16,583 nucleotides of DNA from Taibaiella helvus_B (GTDB lineage: Bacteria; Bacteroidota; Bacteroidia; Chitinophagales; Chitinophagaceae): assembly GCA_040392805.1 (NCBI GenBank), contig JBEBVI010000045.1, positions 1 to 16,583 of the forward strand, read 5' to 3'. The position numbers and the translations under genes were made by a program. Below, piece by piece: positions 1 through 8,600 of the stretch (within the stretch, counting starts at the first letter, position 1; each line of letters begins with the position of its first letter). The notes below the pieces were generated by a model. That model was given only the letters and a program-made list of their open reading frames with translations. It was not told the DNA's origin and made no database searches.

Positions 1-180
1 TGACTAAAATTTGGTAGTGTAAATATCTTAGAATACGACCGGAGTGGAGACATCCCCCGGGCTTTGAGGCCGGGAAGTTATTGTAACACCGTTACTAACA
101 GGAATACTTTGCCATTTTTTATTTTTATTTCTTATATTGTGCGTATGTAAAATGGAATTTCCTTAATCCCTGATTAAATA

Positions 181-1080
181 ATGAAAAGGTCTTTATTGCT
201 TTTGTTTTTTCTCTTTTTAATCCCCTCGTTATTACCGGCTCAATATACTATGGATGATATTCCGCTCTCGTGGAATGATTTCCGGAAGGTGCCGGGAGGG
301 CCGGAAAACTATAAAGCCTACACAGCTTACATTTCAGCCAGTATTACGGGGCAGATAACCTACAAAGATACCGGTTCGGGAAGGGTATATTACCTCGTTT
401 CGGAGTGTCGGGTCAATCGTAATAATTCCATTGTCGATGCGGATTTTATGGACAAGGCCTCTACGCATCAAAAGTTTAATTTATTACGTCATGAAAAAGG
501 GCATCTGGCTATTACGCTCATTCAATATGCACGTTTTCTGGAGACGGTTCGTCGCCACAAATTCGGGAGTTGTATACGGCGGGAGGCGGACACTATGCTA
601 TCTATGACCTACAGGGAAATAGCGGAGCTCTATAAAGCGTATGATATGGAAACAGGCCATGGTGTTTTAGAGACGAAACAGGCCTTGTGGGAACAAAAAC
701 TGCTCAACGAGCTTAATGCGCTCTATGCAGATAGTAAGTTCTTCCAGGTGCCCCTTACTACACCCTTATATGTTAGTCCCGGCGTTAAGATAACAGACCC
801 TTTCTTTATTGATTATTCAAAGAGCCGTACGGCGTTTAATTACCATGTTGCAGCAGCTGCTGATCTGGCTGTCGCTTCAACAGCAGAGTCATATAAATTG
901 ACCAGGGACGAACCGTTAAGTGACGGAATGGATAGCATCTTTGTCGTTGATAATATTGACTTTGACCGGGATTTTGAAATTGAAGTAATGGTAAAAATAC
1001 CTAAGTCTGCCCGGCGCTATAAGGCCGGAATAGGGATTTACTGGGGCATGCATGATTCATTAGGCGGCACACCTGGCTGA
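181..1080 (+). CDS. Secreted DUF922-like putative zinc metallopeptidase, 5' part of a frameshifted gene
   Basis: The protein opens with a clear signal peptide: MKR, then a leucine/phenylalanine-rich core to about residue 20, ending in LPAQ. It is therefore probably exported. Residues 24-170 resemble the DUF922 family of predicted secreted Zn-dependent proteases. They have an LSWNDF opening and a HEKGH (HExxH) motif at residues 104-108, followed by a helix with AR at the position usual for the family. The substrate is unknown. From about residue 255 the text changes to a beta-sandwich type (FEIEVMVKI, then GIGIYWGM), as in LamG-like domains of Bacteroidota. The frame ends at 1080 in the middle of that domain. 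The next 104 codons in frame 3 complete it, so the intact protein would have about 399 residues. The ATG at 181 is chosen because it starts the signal peptide. The gene stands alone with no obvious operon partner. Confidence 0.75.
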   Translation: MKRSLLLLFFLFLIPSLLPAQYTMDDIPLSWNDFRKVPGGPENYKAYTAYISASITGQITYKDTGSGRVYYLVSECRVNRNNSIVDADFMDKASTHQKFNLLRHEKGHLAITLIQYARFLETVRRHKFGSCIRREADTMLSMTYREIAELYKAYDMETGHGVLETKQALWEQKLLNELNALYADSKFFQVPLTTPLYVSPGVKITDPFFIDYSKSRTAFNYHVAAAADLAVASTAESYKLTRDEPLSDGMDSIFVVDNIDFDRDFEIEVMVKIPKSARRYKAGIGIYWGMHDSLGGTPG

Positions 1081-1379
1081 GTGTGGCTCCGGCTGAGCTG
1101 ACTCTGATATATTGTGTCGGTGGCGATCATGAAGCGGATCGCCGGAAAGGTATATTTGTCGGAAAGCGGCTGCGTGACGGTCTTATAAAGATATCGGTGC
1201 GCAAGATGGCCGGTGATTACGCTATTTTTGTCAATGATCATTTTGAGAAGAGCCTGCCCGTTGTGCCTGTACTTGCTAAGAGCCTGGCAGTGGGTACTTT
1301 CTTAAAAGGTTATGAAGTTGATAATATACGGTTGGCTTATTGGTCTGACCAGGCCAATGAAGCGTTTTTAAGGGATTAG
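1068..1379 (+). pseudogene. 3' part of the frameshifted DUF922-like gene (C-terminal beta-sandwich domain)
   Basis: This is the out-of-frame continuation of the preceding gene, not an independent gene. Reading from the CAC codon at 1068 gives HTWLSVAPAELTLIYCVGG and then GIFVGKRLRDGLIKISVRK, a run of short beta strands. It ends with FLKGYEVDNIRLAYW, a typical last strand of a LamG/concanavalin-like domain. The upstream frame ends in GIYWGMHDSLGG, which joins naturally to HTWLSV if one base is restored near 1068. A GTG at 1083 could start a 98-residue product, but it would be half a domain with no signal peptide. A single-base loss, a sequencing error or programmed slippage would all look the same here. 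The site (GGCGGCACACC) is not a classic slippery heptamer. Confidence 0.7.
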
Positions 1380-1413
1380 GTGTATGAGAGACAGCATCTA
1401 AAGAGTGTATAAA

Positions 1414-1506
1414 TTTCACGCAAAGACGAAGGTTCCAAAGGCCGCTATGTAAAAGGTTTCATGTCCATTTTTGTTTCGTAGTTTTCTTCGGCCGCTTTGT
1501 GTGAAA
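1414..1506. repeat. Long inverted repeat (REP-like hairpin) downstream of the DUF922-like gene
   Basis: The arms are TTTCACGCAAAG at 1414-1425 and CTTTGTGTGAAA at 1495-1506. They are complementary except for one G-T pair, so the RNA stem would be continuous. TATAAA just outside the left arm is echoed by TTTATA at 1511-1516, outside the right arm. The CACGCAAAG core is the kind of sequence seen in dispersed palindromic repeats of Bacteroidota and relatives (recalled knowledge). It begins 34 bp after the stop codon and has no T-run after it, so it is better called a REP-like element than an intrinsic terminator. Confidence 0.5.
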
Positions 1507-1545
1507 CAAGTTTATAGAAAGAAAGTAATGGTTTTTAGGCAGTCT

Positions 1546-1859
1546 CTATAGCTGTTGTTGTTTTTTCTGTCGGTCAATTGGCAATAAGTTCCTTTGTTCA
1601 AAATATAGGTCGTGTTTCTGTCGGCACACCAGTGTTGAAAGCCTGATGTCACTTGCATTATTCTCGATACGTGAAATATAGGTTTTTGTCGTACTGCATT
1701 TTTCTGCAGGTTGCTCTTGGGTCAGGCTTTGATTCTTTACGAAGTTCCTGTATCATTACGCCAAGTTTGAATGCTTCAAATTCTTTTCATAAAGTTCTCT
1801 TTCGTCTGCCCCTCGTCAGAATACAATTTATCATACATGACTTGTAAATAAGTATCTAT
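1546..1859 (-). pseudogene. Decayed HigA-type XRE antitoxin gene (no toxin partner)
   Basis: Reading the minus strand across frames recovers a HigA-like protein. One frame gives TYLQVMYDKLYSDEGQTKEN with FMK. A second frame gives KEFEAFKLGVMIQELRKESK. A third gives LTQEQPAEKCSTTKTYISRI followed by ENNASDIRLSTLV. The last two blocks are the helix-turn-helix of a HigA antitoxin: LTQEQLAEK, then T-K-YISRIE, then DIRLSTL. At least two frameshifts are needed, one near 1787 and one near 1725, where an extra C follows AAG. After STLV the usual GLG segment is missing and the frame runs as DLYFEQ to a TAG at 1546-1548. A good AAGGAG site (1868-1873) lies 8 bases ahead of an ATA (1857-1859) where a start ATG would fit; the next ATG is at 1836-1838. 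A HigB-type toxin would normally lie upstream, but alkB abuts that side, so the toxin is gone. Confidence 0.65.
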
Positions 1860-1897
1860 TCTTCCAGCTCCTTCTTCATGATTTTTATTGGCTATTA

Positions 1898-2497
1898 CTA
1901 CATGACTTTCCTGAATGTAAGATTAATTCTTGGCCCCAATGGCTTTGATGATTTAGCAATTCGATGCTCCCAGAAACGTTGCAAATCGCCTTTCATAAGC
2001 AGCAAAGAACCATGTTCCAGGATGATCGAATGCTTCTTTCTATGATCCTTTTTATTTCTAAAGTCGAAACTCCGTTCTGGGCCCAGGCTAACAGATGCGA
2101 TTTCCGTTTTCAGGCCGGGTATAGTATCCTTATCGCTGTGCCAGGCTACAGAATCCTTTTCATCCCTATAATAATTTAGCAGAACGCCATTAAACGTTAC
2201 AGCGGTAATCACTTCTACTTTTTCTTTCAATGCCCATAAATCACTTGTCCAGGTTATCGGCTCCCTTTTATCTCCATCCCGTATAGGTCGTTCACCATAC
2301 CATGCGGAAAGCCTGGGCGTCCGTATCTCTTTCTCGTACATCATCACTTTATGCTGTTGCCAGGGAGTTGAATGAAGAAGCCTTTCGAGATAATCATCGG
2401 CTTCTGCCCTGCTTAACAGAGAGGGTCTGTAATCTATCAGATCTTCAGGCAGCATCCATTGTGCCTCGTCGTTAAATAATTTAGGTTGTTTTGTCAT
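1898..2497 (-). CDS. alkB: AlkB-family 2-oxoglutarate/Fe(II) dioxygenase (alkylated DNA repair)
   Basis: This 199-residue protein matches the AlkB/ALKBH2-3 fold, which oxidatively removes methyl groups from N1-methyladenine and N3-methylcytosine in DNA. The iron ligands are visible as HSD (H120, D122) and H178 in WEHRI. The 2-oxoglutarate-binding arginine lies in the final block PRINLTFR (R190 and R196). Upstream, PRLSAWYGE (61-69) and NYYRDEKDSVAWHSDKD (108-124) fit the nucleotide-recognition lid and the start of the jelly-roll. The length is normal for the bacterial short form. It lies 46 bp downstream of the XRE-S24 repressor on the same strand and is probably co-transcribed with it. That would place alkylation repair under the same damage-responsive switch as the divergent mutagenesis genes. 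No promoter of its own was found in the 46-bp gap. Confidence 0.92.
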   Translation of the reverse strand: MTKQPKLFNDEAQWMLPEDLIDYRPSLLSRAEADDYLERLLHSTPWQQHKVMMYEKEIRTPRLSAWYGERPIRDGDKREPITWTSDLWALKEKVEVITAVTFNGVLLNYYRDEKDSVAWHSDKDTIPGLKTEIASVSLGPERSFDFRNKKDHRKKHSIILEHGSLLLMKGDLQRFWEHRIAKSSKPLGPRINLTFRKVM

Positions 2498-2543
2498 ATG
2501 CTACCCCGACTATCTCTTATGCTCTTGCCAAACAATTTTTATT

Positions 2544-3350
2544 TTAATGAGTTGATCGCATAGCGTCAATATCCTTTCTTACTTCCTGGATCGCTTTCAG
2601 TACCGTTTGCAGTTCACCTGTTACCTGTGGTATCCTTACAGACTGGTAACAGTGGAAGGCCCAGATTTCCAGAACTTCCGACACAGGAACCGTGTATGGC
2701 TTATACAAGGGATTTAAAGATTCCAGGAGCAACTCCCGTCCCCGGACAGAAACCTGTTTGAATACAAAATCCTGCTCACCTTTTAAAATGACAATACAAA
2801 GAGCCTTGTCTTTAATACTTTGCCAGTCCTGTACAAACCGGCATATGATCTCACTGCCTTCAGGAATAGGTAACATCGAGTCGCCTTTTGTCGGAAACAT
2901 CCTGTACGTTCCCTCCCTGGGAAGATTCGGAAGTGAAAATTTAGGTAAAGTGGCCAGGAATTTTGGATCATTATAGCCTGATCTATACCCGGCTTTGGCT
3001 TTAACCGGTACATATTCCATGTTTTCCTTATTTTCTTTATCAACAGTTATAGCCAAAACGCGGAGCTTACTGCCGGTTATATACACATCATTACCTGCTT
3101 CCAACTCCCTTAATTTCAATTCAGGAAGCTTTGAAATATCCACCTTCAGGAGGCTGTCAATACTCATTTTGAAAAACTTGGAAAAATTTATCAGATCAGC
3201 TGTTGTAGGATTTTCCGTTCTGCCTGATTCCAAAGCTGCAAGTTTAATGCGCGAAATACCAAGTTGTTGTGCGCAATGCTCCTGAGTGATTCGCTTACGT
3301 TCACGCAGAAAACGCAGGTTGCTGTGGAAAAAAACTTTTGTACCACTCAT
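2544..3350 (-). CDS. XRE-family LexA-like repressor with S24 self-cleaving peptidase domain
   Basis: The 268-residue protein has an N-terminal Cro/C1-type helix-turn-helix (about 9-66: FLRERKRITQEHCAQQLGIS, then LAALESGRTENP). A C-terminal S24/LexA-like serine peptidase domain follows. The nucleophile is S158 in PTKGDSMLP and the general base is K198 in FVFKQV. A likely self-cleavage bond is A120-G121 in VKAKAGYRSGY. The spacing (37 residues from cleavage site to Ser, 40 from Ser to Lys) is close to E. coli LexA (35 and 37). A helical tail (about 245-268) follows. By family knowledge, activated RecA would trigger cleavage and derepression. The gene is divergent from imuA-imuB-dnaE2. Two palindromes lie just upstream, the nearest 5 bp from its start codon, which suggests autoregulation. 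It is not canonical LexA, because the DNA-binding domain is XRE rather than winged helix. Confidence 0.9.
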   Translation of the reverse strand: MSGTKVFFHSNLRFLRERKRITQEHCAQQLGISRIKLAALESGRTENPTTADLINFSKFFKMSIDSLLKVDISKLPELKLRELEAGNDVYITGSKLRVLAITVDKENKENMEYVPVKAKAGYRSGYNDPKFLATLPKFSLPNLPREGTYRMFPTKGDSMLPIPEGSEIICRFVQDWQSIKDKALCIVILKGEQDFVFKQVSVRGRELLLESLNPLYKPYTVPVSEVLEIWAFHCYQSVRIPQVTGELQTVLKAIQEVRKDIDAMRSTH

Positions 3351-3355
3351 TCGTT

Positions 3356-3376
3356 ATTGTTATTATTGGCAACAAT
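3356..3376. promoter_or_regulatory. Candidate repressor operator O1 (imperfect 21-bp palindrome)
   Basis: The outer arms are ATTGTT (3356-3361) and AACAAT (3371-3376), with centre at 3366. It shares the pattern TTGTTATTA-N-T-R-G-Y-AACAA with the palindrome at 3379-3399. It lies 5 bp upstream of the repressor start codon, so a bound repressor would block its own leader. Function is inferred from position and symmetry. Confidence 0.6.
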
Positions 3377-3378
3377 GT

Positions 3379-3399
3379 TTTGTTATTAATAGTAACAAA
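3379..3399. promoter_or_regulatory. Candidate repressor operator O2 (near-perfect 21-bp palindrome)
   Basis: The arms are TTTGTTA (3379-3385) and TAACAAA (3393-3399), and the inner TA/TA also pairs. Eighteen of 21 positions are symmetric, with centre at 3389. The core TTGTTATTAATAGTAACAA resembles O1, and the centre-to-centre distance is 23 bp, about two helical turns. It overlaps the likely -7 element of the repressor gene and lies 20 bp before imuA, so one bound protein could shut both directions. Confidence 0.65.
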
Positions 3400-3403
3400 T
3401 GTA
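3396..3403 (-). promoter_or_regulatory. Likely -7 element of the repressor-alkB promoter (TACATTTG)
   Basis: Read on the minus strand, 3403 to 3396 is TACATTTG. This is an exact match to the Bacteroidota -7 consensus TAnnTTTG, 45 bp upstream of the repressor start. It overlaps the end of operator O2. No clear -33 TTTG was found upstream. No exact TAnnTTTG was found for imuA on the plus strand. Confidence 0.45.
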
Positions 3404-3418
3404 AGGAATATTTTTAAA

Positions 3419-4156
3419 ATGGAAAGGATAGCAGACCGGAAAGAGCTGATAGCAAAGTTGCAGAATGAAATACTTTCCATCCAGGGATTCCATACTTCCA
3501 TGGAAGGGCAACAGGTTCATTTTGGATGGGGTGATATCGAGCAGGCTTTTCCTAATAAAATCTTTCCTCAGGGAGCTATACATGAACTCATTAGTAACAC
3601 TTTAGAAGACATGGCAGCTACTACGGGCTTTATGGCTGCATTGGCGGGCCGAATGATGCAAAAAGGAGGACTGGTTTTTTGGATCAGTAAAGCGAAAATG
3701 GTGTTTCCTCCCGCATTAAAACAATTTGGAGTTGATCCGGACAAAGTGATATTTATAACGGTAAAAAATCAAAAGAACCTGTTGTGGATGATAGAACAAG
3801 CATTAAAATGTCCTGCTCTGACTGCGGTAGTGGGCGAAATAACAGAGCTCAGCTTAGTTGAATCCCGTAGATTACAGCTGGCGGTAGAACAAAGCCAGGT
3901 AACCGGATTGTTACACCGGATCCTGCCCCGGACTATTGCCAACACGGCTTCGGTAGCACGTTGGAAAATTACGTCCCTTGCTAATGATGTTACTGATGAA
4001 CTGCCTGGTCTGCGTTTCGGCAGATGGAATGTGGAGCTGATAAAAATACGTAATGGCCGCCCCGGAAAATGGCAGGTACAATGGTCGGCAGGAAAATTCG
4101 AACATCTAACGACGCCGGCACATAAAACAGCTACAAGATTGTCGCACATTGCCTGA
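3419..4156 (+). CDS. imuA: ImuA-like RecA/SulA-related protein of the mutagenesis operon
   Basis: The 245-residue product (MERIADRKELIAKLQNEIL) is the first gene of an imuA-imuB-dnaE2 operon. ImuA-type proteins are diverged RecA relatives that work with ImuB and DnaE2 in damage-induced translesion synthesis. The core 'FPQGAIHELISNTLEDMAATTGFMAALAGRMM' (about 49-80) takes the place of the RecA Walker A region but has no GxxxxGK[ST], so ATP binding is doubtful. GGLVFWISKAKMVFPPALKQFGVD and VVGEITELSLVESRRLQLA follow as RecA-like strands. The ATG at 3419 is preferred over the longer frame opening at 3338. The longer version would run through both operators and the start of the divergent gene. 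An AAGGA lies at 3403-3407. Its stop is one base ahead of the imuB ATG, so translation is probably coupled. Confidence 0.88.
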   Translation: MERIADRKELIAKLQNEILSIQGFHTSMEGQQVHFGWGDIEQAFPNKIFPQGAIHELISNTLEDMAATTGFMAALAGRMMQKGGLVFWISKAKMVFPPALKQFGVDPDKVIFITVKNQKNLLWMIEQALKCPALTAVVGEITELSLVESRRLQLAVEQSQVTGLLHRILPRTIANTASVARWKITSLANDVTDELPGLRFGRWNVELIKIRNGRPGKWQVQWSAGKFEHLTTPAHKTATRLSHIA

Positions 4157-4157
4157 T

Positions 4158-5657
4158 ATGGAGAAGAGATATATGGCCATATGGTTTCGCCATCTGCTCA
4201 CCGATAGGTGGACGCTACAGATGCCTGAATTAAAAGGAAAGCCCTTTGTGCTTGCCGCACCGGAGCGTGGCCGGATGAAGATTACAGCAACAAGCCCGGC
4301 AGCAGAAATGCAGGGGATAGAATGCGGTATGGCTGTTGCCGATGCGCGGTCTATACTGCCGGCCTTAATGACATTTGACCATAAACCAGGGCTGGCAGCC
4401 ACAATTCTTAATACCCTGGCGGAATGGTGTATACGCTATAGCCCCATTGTATCGGTAGATATGCCCAACGGCCTGATGATCGATATAACCGGCTGTGCTC
4501 ATTTATGGGGCGGTGAAAGACCCTATTTCAAAGACATTGTATTCAAACTGAACGATTTTGGCTACAGTGTGCGGGCCGCCATATCCAATACCATAGGGGT
4601 ATCATGGGCCGTCAGCCGCTATGGAAAAGTAACGCCCATTATCCATCCCGGTCAGGAGGCGGAAACGCTTGCCACCCTGCCACCAGCCGGCCTAAGGTTG
4701 GAACCCTCCATCTTAGAGCAAATGCGCAAACTCGGCTTTCATAAAATAAGTGATTTTATGAGTATGCCCCGAAGCATTTTGAGCAGAAGATTCGGAAAAC
4801 AATTGCTCAACCGGTTGGATCAGGCAATGGGACAAGCTGTGGAACCTATAAACCCGGTGTTTCCTGTAGAACCCTGCCAGGAACGGTTACCGGGCTTTGA
4901 ACCTATACGCTCGGCAAAAGGTATAGAAATAGCGCTGCAAAAGCTACTTAACAAACTATGTAAGCGACTGGAGCTAGAGCGCAAAGGAGTGAAAAAAGTT
5001 ATATTTAAATGCTTTCGGGTTGATGGAGCACTGGAACAAATAGAAATCGGCACCACCAGTGCATCCTGTAATGCGGAGCACTTGTTTAAACTATTACAGC
5101 TCAAAATAGGCACTATTAAACCGGCATTAGGTATAGAGCTCTTTCTATTGGAAGCTCCTGTAGTGGAAGATATCCAGCGGCCTCAAAGTGCCTTGTGGAA
5201 CCTTTCCGGCAATAGCGATTTAGTACCAATCGGGGAGCTTCTTGATCAGATGATCAGCCGCGAGGAGGCTGATATTGCACACCGATACCTTCCCGACGAA
5301 CATCATTGGCCGGAGCGCTCCTATGTGGCTACATCATCCTTACAAGACAAACCTGCCTCCAGCTGGAGAACAGATAAACCCAGGCCGGTCATCCTACTTC
5401 AGTCACCGGAACTGATAGAAGTGACTGCGCCCATCCCGGATTATCCGCCATTGCTCTTCCGGTATAAAAACAAGATACACAAAATCCGGAGCGCTGACGG
5501 GCCGGAAAGGATAGAACAGGAATGGTGGATAGAAGACGGATTACATCGCGATTACTATTGTGTGGAAGATCAGGACGGTGCAAGATATTGGATTTTTCGT
5601 GCGGGACATTATGGGGAGCATAATCCCCGGTGGTTCCTCCATGGTTTCTTTGCATAA
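4158..5657 (+). CDS. imuB: ImuB, catalytically degenerate Y-family polymerase-like protein
   Basis: The 499-residue protein (MEKRYMAIWFRHLL) resembles DinB/UmuC polymerases but has the hallmarks of ImuB. The first catalytic Asp region is replaced by AIWFRHLL. The SIDE motif is replaced in YSPIVSVDMPNGLMIDITG (about 94-112), where ITGCAHLWGGE keeps the fold. It probably does not polymerise but acts as the hub that links DnaE2 to the sliding clamp. The thumb/little-finger part is present (LPGFEPIRSAKGIEIALQKLLNKL). The C-terminal block YYCVEDQDGARYWIFRAG ending PRWFLHGFFA is typical of ImuB. A TTG at 4149 could add three residues, but the ATG at 4158, one base after the imuA stop, is more natural. 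dnaE2 follows after 16 bp. Confidence 0.93.
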   Translation: MEKRYMAIWFRHLLTDRWTLQMPELKGKPFVLAAPERGRMKITATSPAAEMQGIECGMAVADARSILPALMTFDHKPGLAATILNTLAEWCIRYSPIVSVDMPNGLMIDITGCAHLWGGERPYFKDIVFKLNDFGYSVRAAISNTIGVSWAVSRYGKVTPIIHPGQEAETLATLPPAGLRLEPSILEQMRKLGFHKISDFMSMPRSILSRRFGKQLLNRLDQAMGQAVEPINPVFPVEPCQERLPGFEPIRSAKGIEIALQKLLNKLCKRLELERKGVKKVIFKCFRVDGALEQIEIGTTSASCNAEHLFKLLQLKIGTIKPALGIELFLLEAPVVEDIQRPQSALWNLSGNSDLVPIGELLDQMISREEADIAHRYLPDEHHWPERSYVATSSLQDKPASSWRTDKPRPVILLQSPELIEVTAPIPDYPPLLFRYKNKIHKIRSADGPERIEQEWWIEDGLHRDYYCVEDQDGARYWIFRAGHYGEHNPRWFLHGFFA

Positions 5658-5673
5658 AAGAAAAGTAATTTTT

Positions 5674-8600
5674 ATGGATTATGTAGAATTACAGGTAACA
5701 TCGAATTTCAGCTTCCTTCGGGGCGCTTCCCATCCGGAAGAGCTGATCGAAGAGGCTATCGCCCTGGGGTACCGGAAAATTGCCATTACCGATCGTAATA
5801 CCCTGGCCGGAATTGTCCGGGCGCATGCGGCGGCCAGGGGCAAGCCCATACAAATCATACCGGCTTGCAGGCTGGACCTGGTAGACGGCCCCGGCTTACT
5901 GGCTTACCCTACCGACCAGCAAGCCTACAGCCGCCTGTCCGGTCTCCTTTCTATAGGCAACCTGCGTACCGAAAAAGGGAAATGCGAACTCTATCAGAAA
6001 GATGTCCTCCTCCATAGCGAAGGAATCCTGTTTGTTGTGATACCGCCCGATAACTTAAACGAACATTTTGACTTCGATCCTTCATTTGAAAAATCATTGC
6101 GGCAATATAAAGATGCGCTGGGTGATAAACTATACCTTGCCGCACACCGTTCCTATGCCGGAGATGATGCTAAAAAGCTCTATAGACTCCAGAACCTGGC
6201 TGCAAAAACAAATGTACCAATGGTGGCGACTAACGATGTGCACTACCATAACCGGCAAAGACGGCAACTACAGGATATCGTAACCTGCGTGCGGGAAAAG
6301 TGTACCGTCTACAATGCCGGGTATCGCCTCCATCAAAATGCTGAACGATACCTGAAGCCCGGACGAGAAATGATACGTCTTTTTGCACAATATCCGGGCG
6401 CCATAAAACGCACACAGGAAATTGCCGCTGCCTGTTCCTTCTCCCTGGACAGCTTAAAATACTACTATCCGGAAGAAATTACCAGCGAGGGCAGAACACC
6501 GCAGGAAGAATTAATACATCTCACCTGGAAAGGGGCTAAAGAACAGTTCGGCGATTCCATTCCCGGGCATATAGAGGCCACTATCAATATGGAATTGACA
6601 TTCATGGCCCGCAAGAACTATGCTTCCTATTTTCTTACTGTTTACGATTTTGTTCGCTTTGCCAGGGAAAAGGGTATTCTTTGTCAGGGTAGGGGATCGG
6701 CAGCCAATTCTGTAGTTTGCTACTGCCTGGGTATTACCTCAGTTAATCCTGCTAAGTTCAAAGTTCTTTTCGCACGTTTTATGTCCGATGCCCGCGATGA
6801 GCCGCCGGATATAGATGTGGACTTCGAGCACGAACGGAGGGAAGAAGTCATGCAGTATATCTTCAATAAATACGGACGCGATCGCGCTGCTATTGTCGCT
6901 ACCGTTACCCAATTGCATAGCAAAGGAGCGGTACGCGATGTGGGTAAGGCAATGGGGCTATCTGTTGATGCTATTAACCGGCTATCTAAATCCATGTGGG
7001 AACTGGATGAAAAATGGCTTAAAGGTGAGAAAATCACGGAACATGGTTTTTCTTCCGCTGACCCGCATTTGATGAAAGTACTGGAGCTGACACAGCAATA
7101 CATAGGCTTTCCCCGGCAATTAGGCCAGCATACCGGCGGCTTTGTCATCACCCAGGACAAACTCTCCCATCTATGCCCTATACTTAATGCACGGATGAAA
7201 GACCGGACTTGCATCGAATGGAATAAAGACGATATTGAAGCGCTCGGCTTCCTGAAGGTGGACGTTTTAGCCCTGGGTATGCTTACCTGCATCCGGAAAG
7301 CCTTTGACCTGGCTAAGCAGCACTACAATTTAAACTTAACACTAGCCAACATCCCCCAGGATGATCCGGCGGTCTACGATATGATTAGTGCTGCAGATAC
7401 CATCGGTGTGTTTCAGGTCGAAAGCCGGGCCCAGATGTCTATGCTGCCGCGTTTAAAACCAAAAACCTTCTATGACCTTGTTATAGAAGTGGCTATTGTA
7501 CGGCCCGGTCCCATTCAGGGAGACATGGTCCACCCCTATTTACGACGTCGTAACGGTGAGGAACCCATCGAATATCCATCCAAAGAACTGGAAGAGATAC
7601 TCGGCCGGACTTTAGGCGTACCGCTTTTCCAGGAACAGGCTATGGAAATAGCTATTGTCGCCGCCGGCTTCACTCCTGCTGAAGCAGATGGCTTGCGCCG
7701 CAGCATGGCTACATTTAAGGCGAAAGGCAAAGTAAGCGATTGGGAAAAGAAACTGGTGGACGGAATGATGAAAAATGGTTACCAGGAAGATTTTGCCAGG
7801 CGGGTATTCCGCCAGTTGGAAGGGTTCGGCAGCTATGGATTTCCTGAAAGCCATGCTGCCAGCTTTGCACTACTGGTTTACGTTTCCTCGTGGATAAAAT
7901 GCTACTACCCCGATGTTTTCGCGGCTGCCTTGCTCAATAGTATGCCTATGGGCTTCTACCAGCCGGCCCAGATCGTATCCGATGCACGCAGCCATGGGGT
8001 AATAGTTCGCCCGGTAGATATTAACCATTCCAATTGGGACCATACACTGGAGAAAACAGGCGGCCGGCACTGTGCATTACGCCTGGGCTTCCGGCAGGTA
8101 AAAGGCTTAAAAGAAGAAGAAATGCAACTGGTAACAGCCGGGCGCGACAGGCCTTACAAAGAATTACATATGCTGCGTGACCTTGGCCTTTCCCAGGCAG
8201 CATTAGAGCGCTTAGCTGACGCCGACGCCTTTCGCTCTGCAGGGCTGGACCGCAGGCAAGCGATGTGGGAAGCCCTCGCATTGGCCGATCGCCCGATGGG
8301 TATTTTCAAGGGTAAAGAATCTGCCAGTGCAACTGAAGAAAAGGTTAAGCTGCCGGAAATGACCGCGTCAGAGCATGTGGTACAAGATTATGCATCTACA
8401 TCCCTTTCCTTAAAAGCACACCCCTTGAGCTTTGCCAGAAATGCGCTTGACCTTGAAAGTGTAGTAACTGCCAACAGGATAAAGGATTACGACGATGGGT
8501 TAATCCTGCGTGTGGCGGGGCTCGTCCTGGTACGACAACGTCCGGGTACGGCAAGTGGTATATGCTTCATCACCTTAGAGGACGAAACCGGTATTGTCAA

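Noticed and set aside
1..53. Minus-strand frame starting at an ATG (51-53) and open to the window edge, MSPLRSYSKIFTLPNFS
   Set aside because: Only 17 residues are visible and nothing is recognisable; a GGGGG before the ATG is not enough support.
83..95. Inverted repeat GTAAC-ACC-GTTAC and nearby TACTTTG as promoter of the DUF922-like gene
   Set aside because: The repeat is short and TACTTTG does not fit TAnnTTTG in register; the evidence is too thin for a feature.
1653..1847. 64-codon plus-strand frame in the 1380-1897 spacer
   Set aside because: It lies antisense to the HigA-like relic, which explains the region better; it has no ribosome-binding site and no family likeness.
3338..3418. 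Longer imuA start in the frame opening at 3338
   Set aside because: The added residues would be encoded by the operators and the divergent start region and are hydrophobic nonsense (VIVIIGNNVLLLIV).
3769..4149. 126-codon minus-strand frame inside imuA
   Set aside because: It is antisense to a well-supported gene, is rich in Cys/Arg/Ser, and has no recognisable domain.
6720..7292. 190-codon open frame on the minus strand inside dnaE2
   Set aside because: It is antisense to the catalytic core of dnaE2, has a Ser/Arg-rich composition typical of an antisense shadow, and resembles no family.
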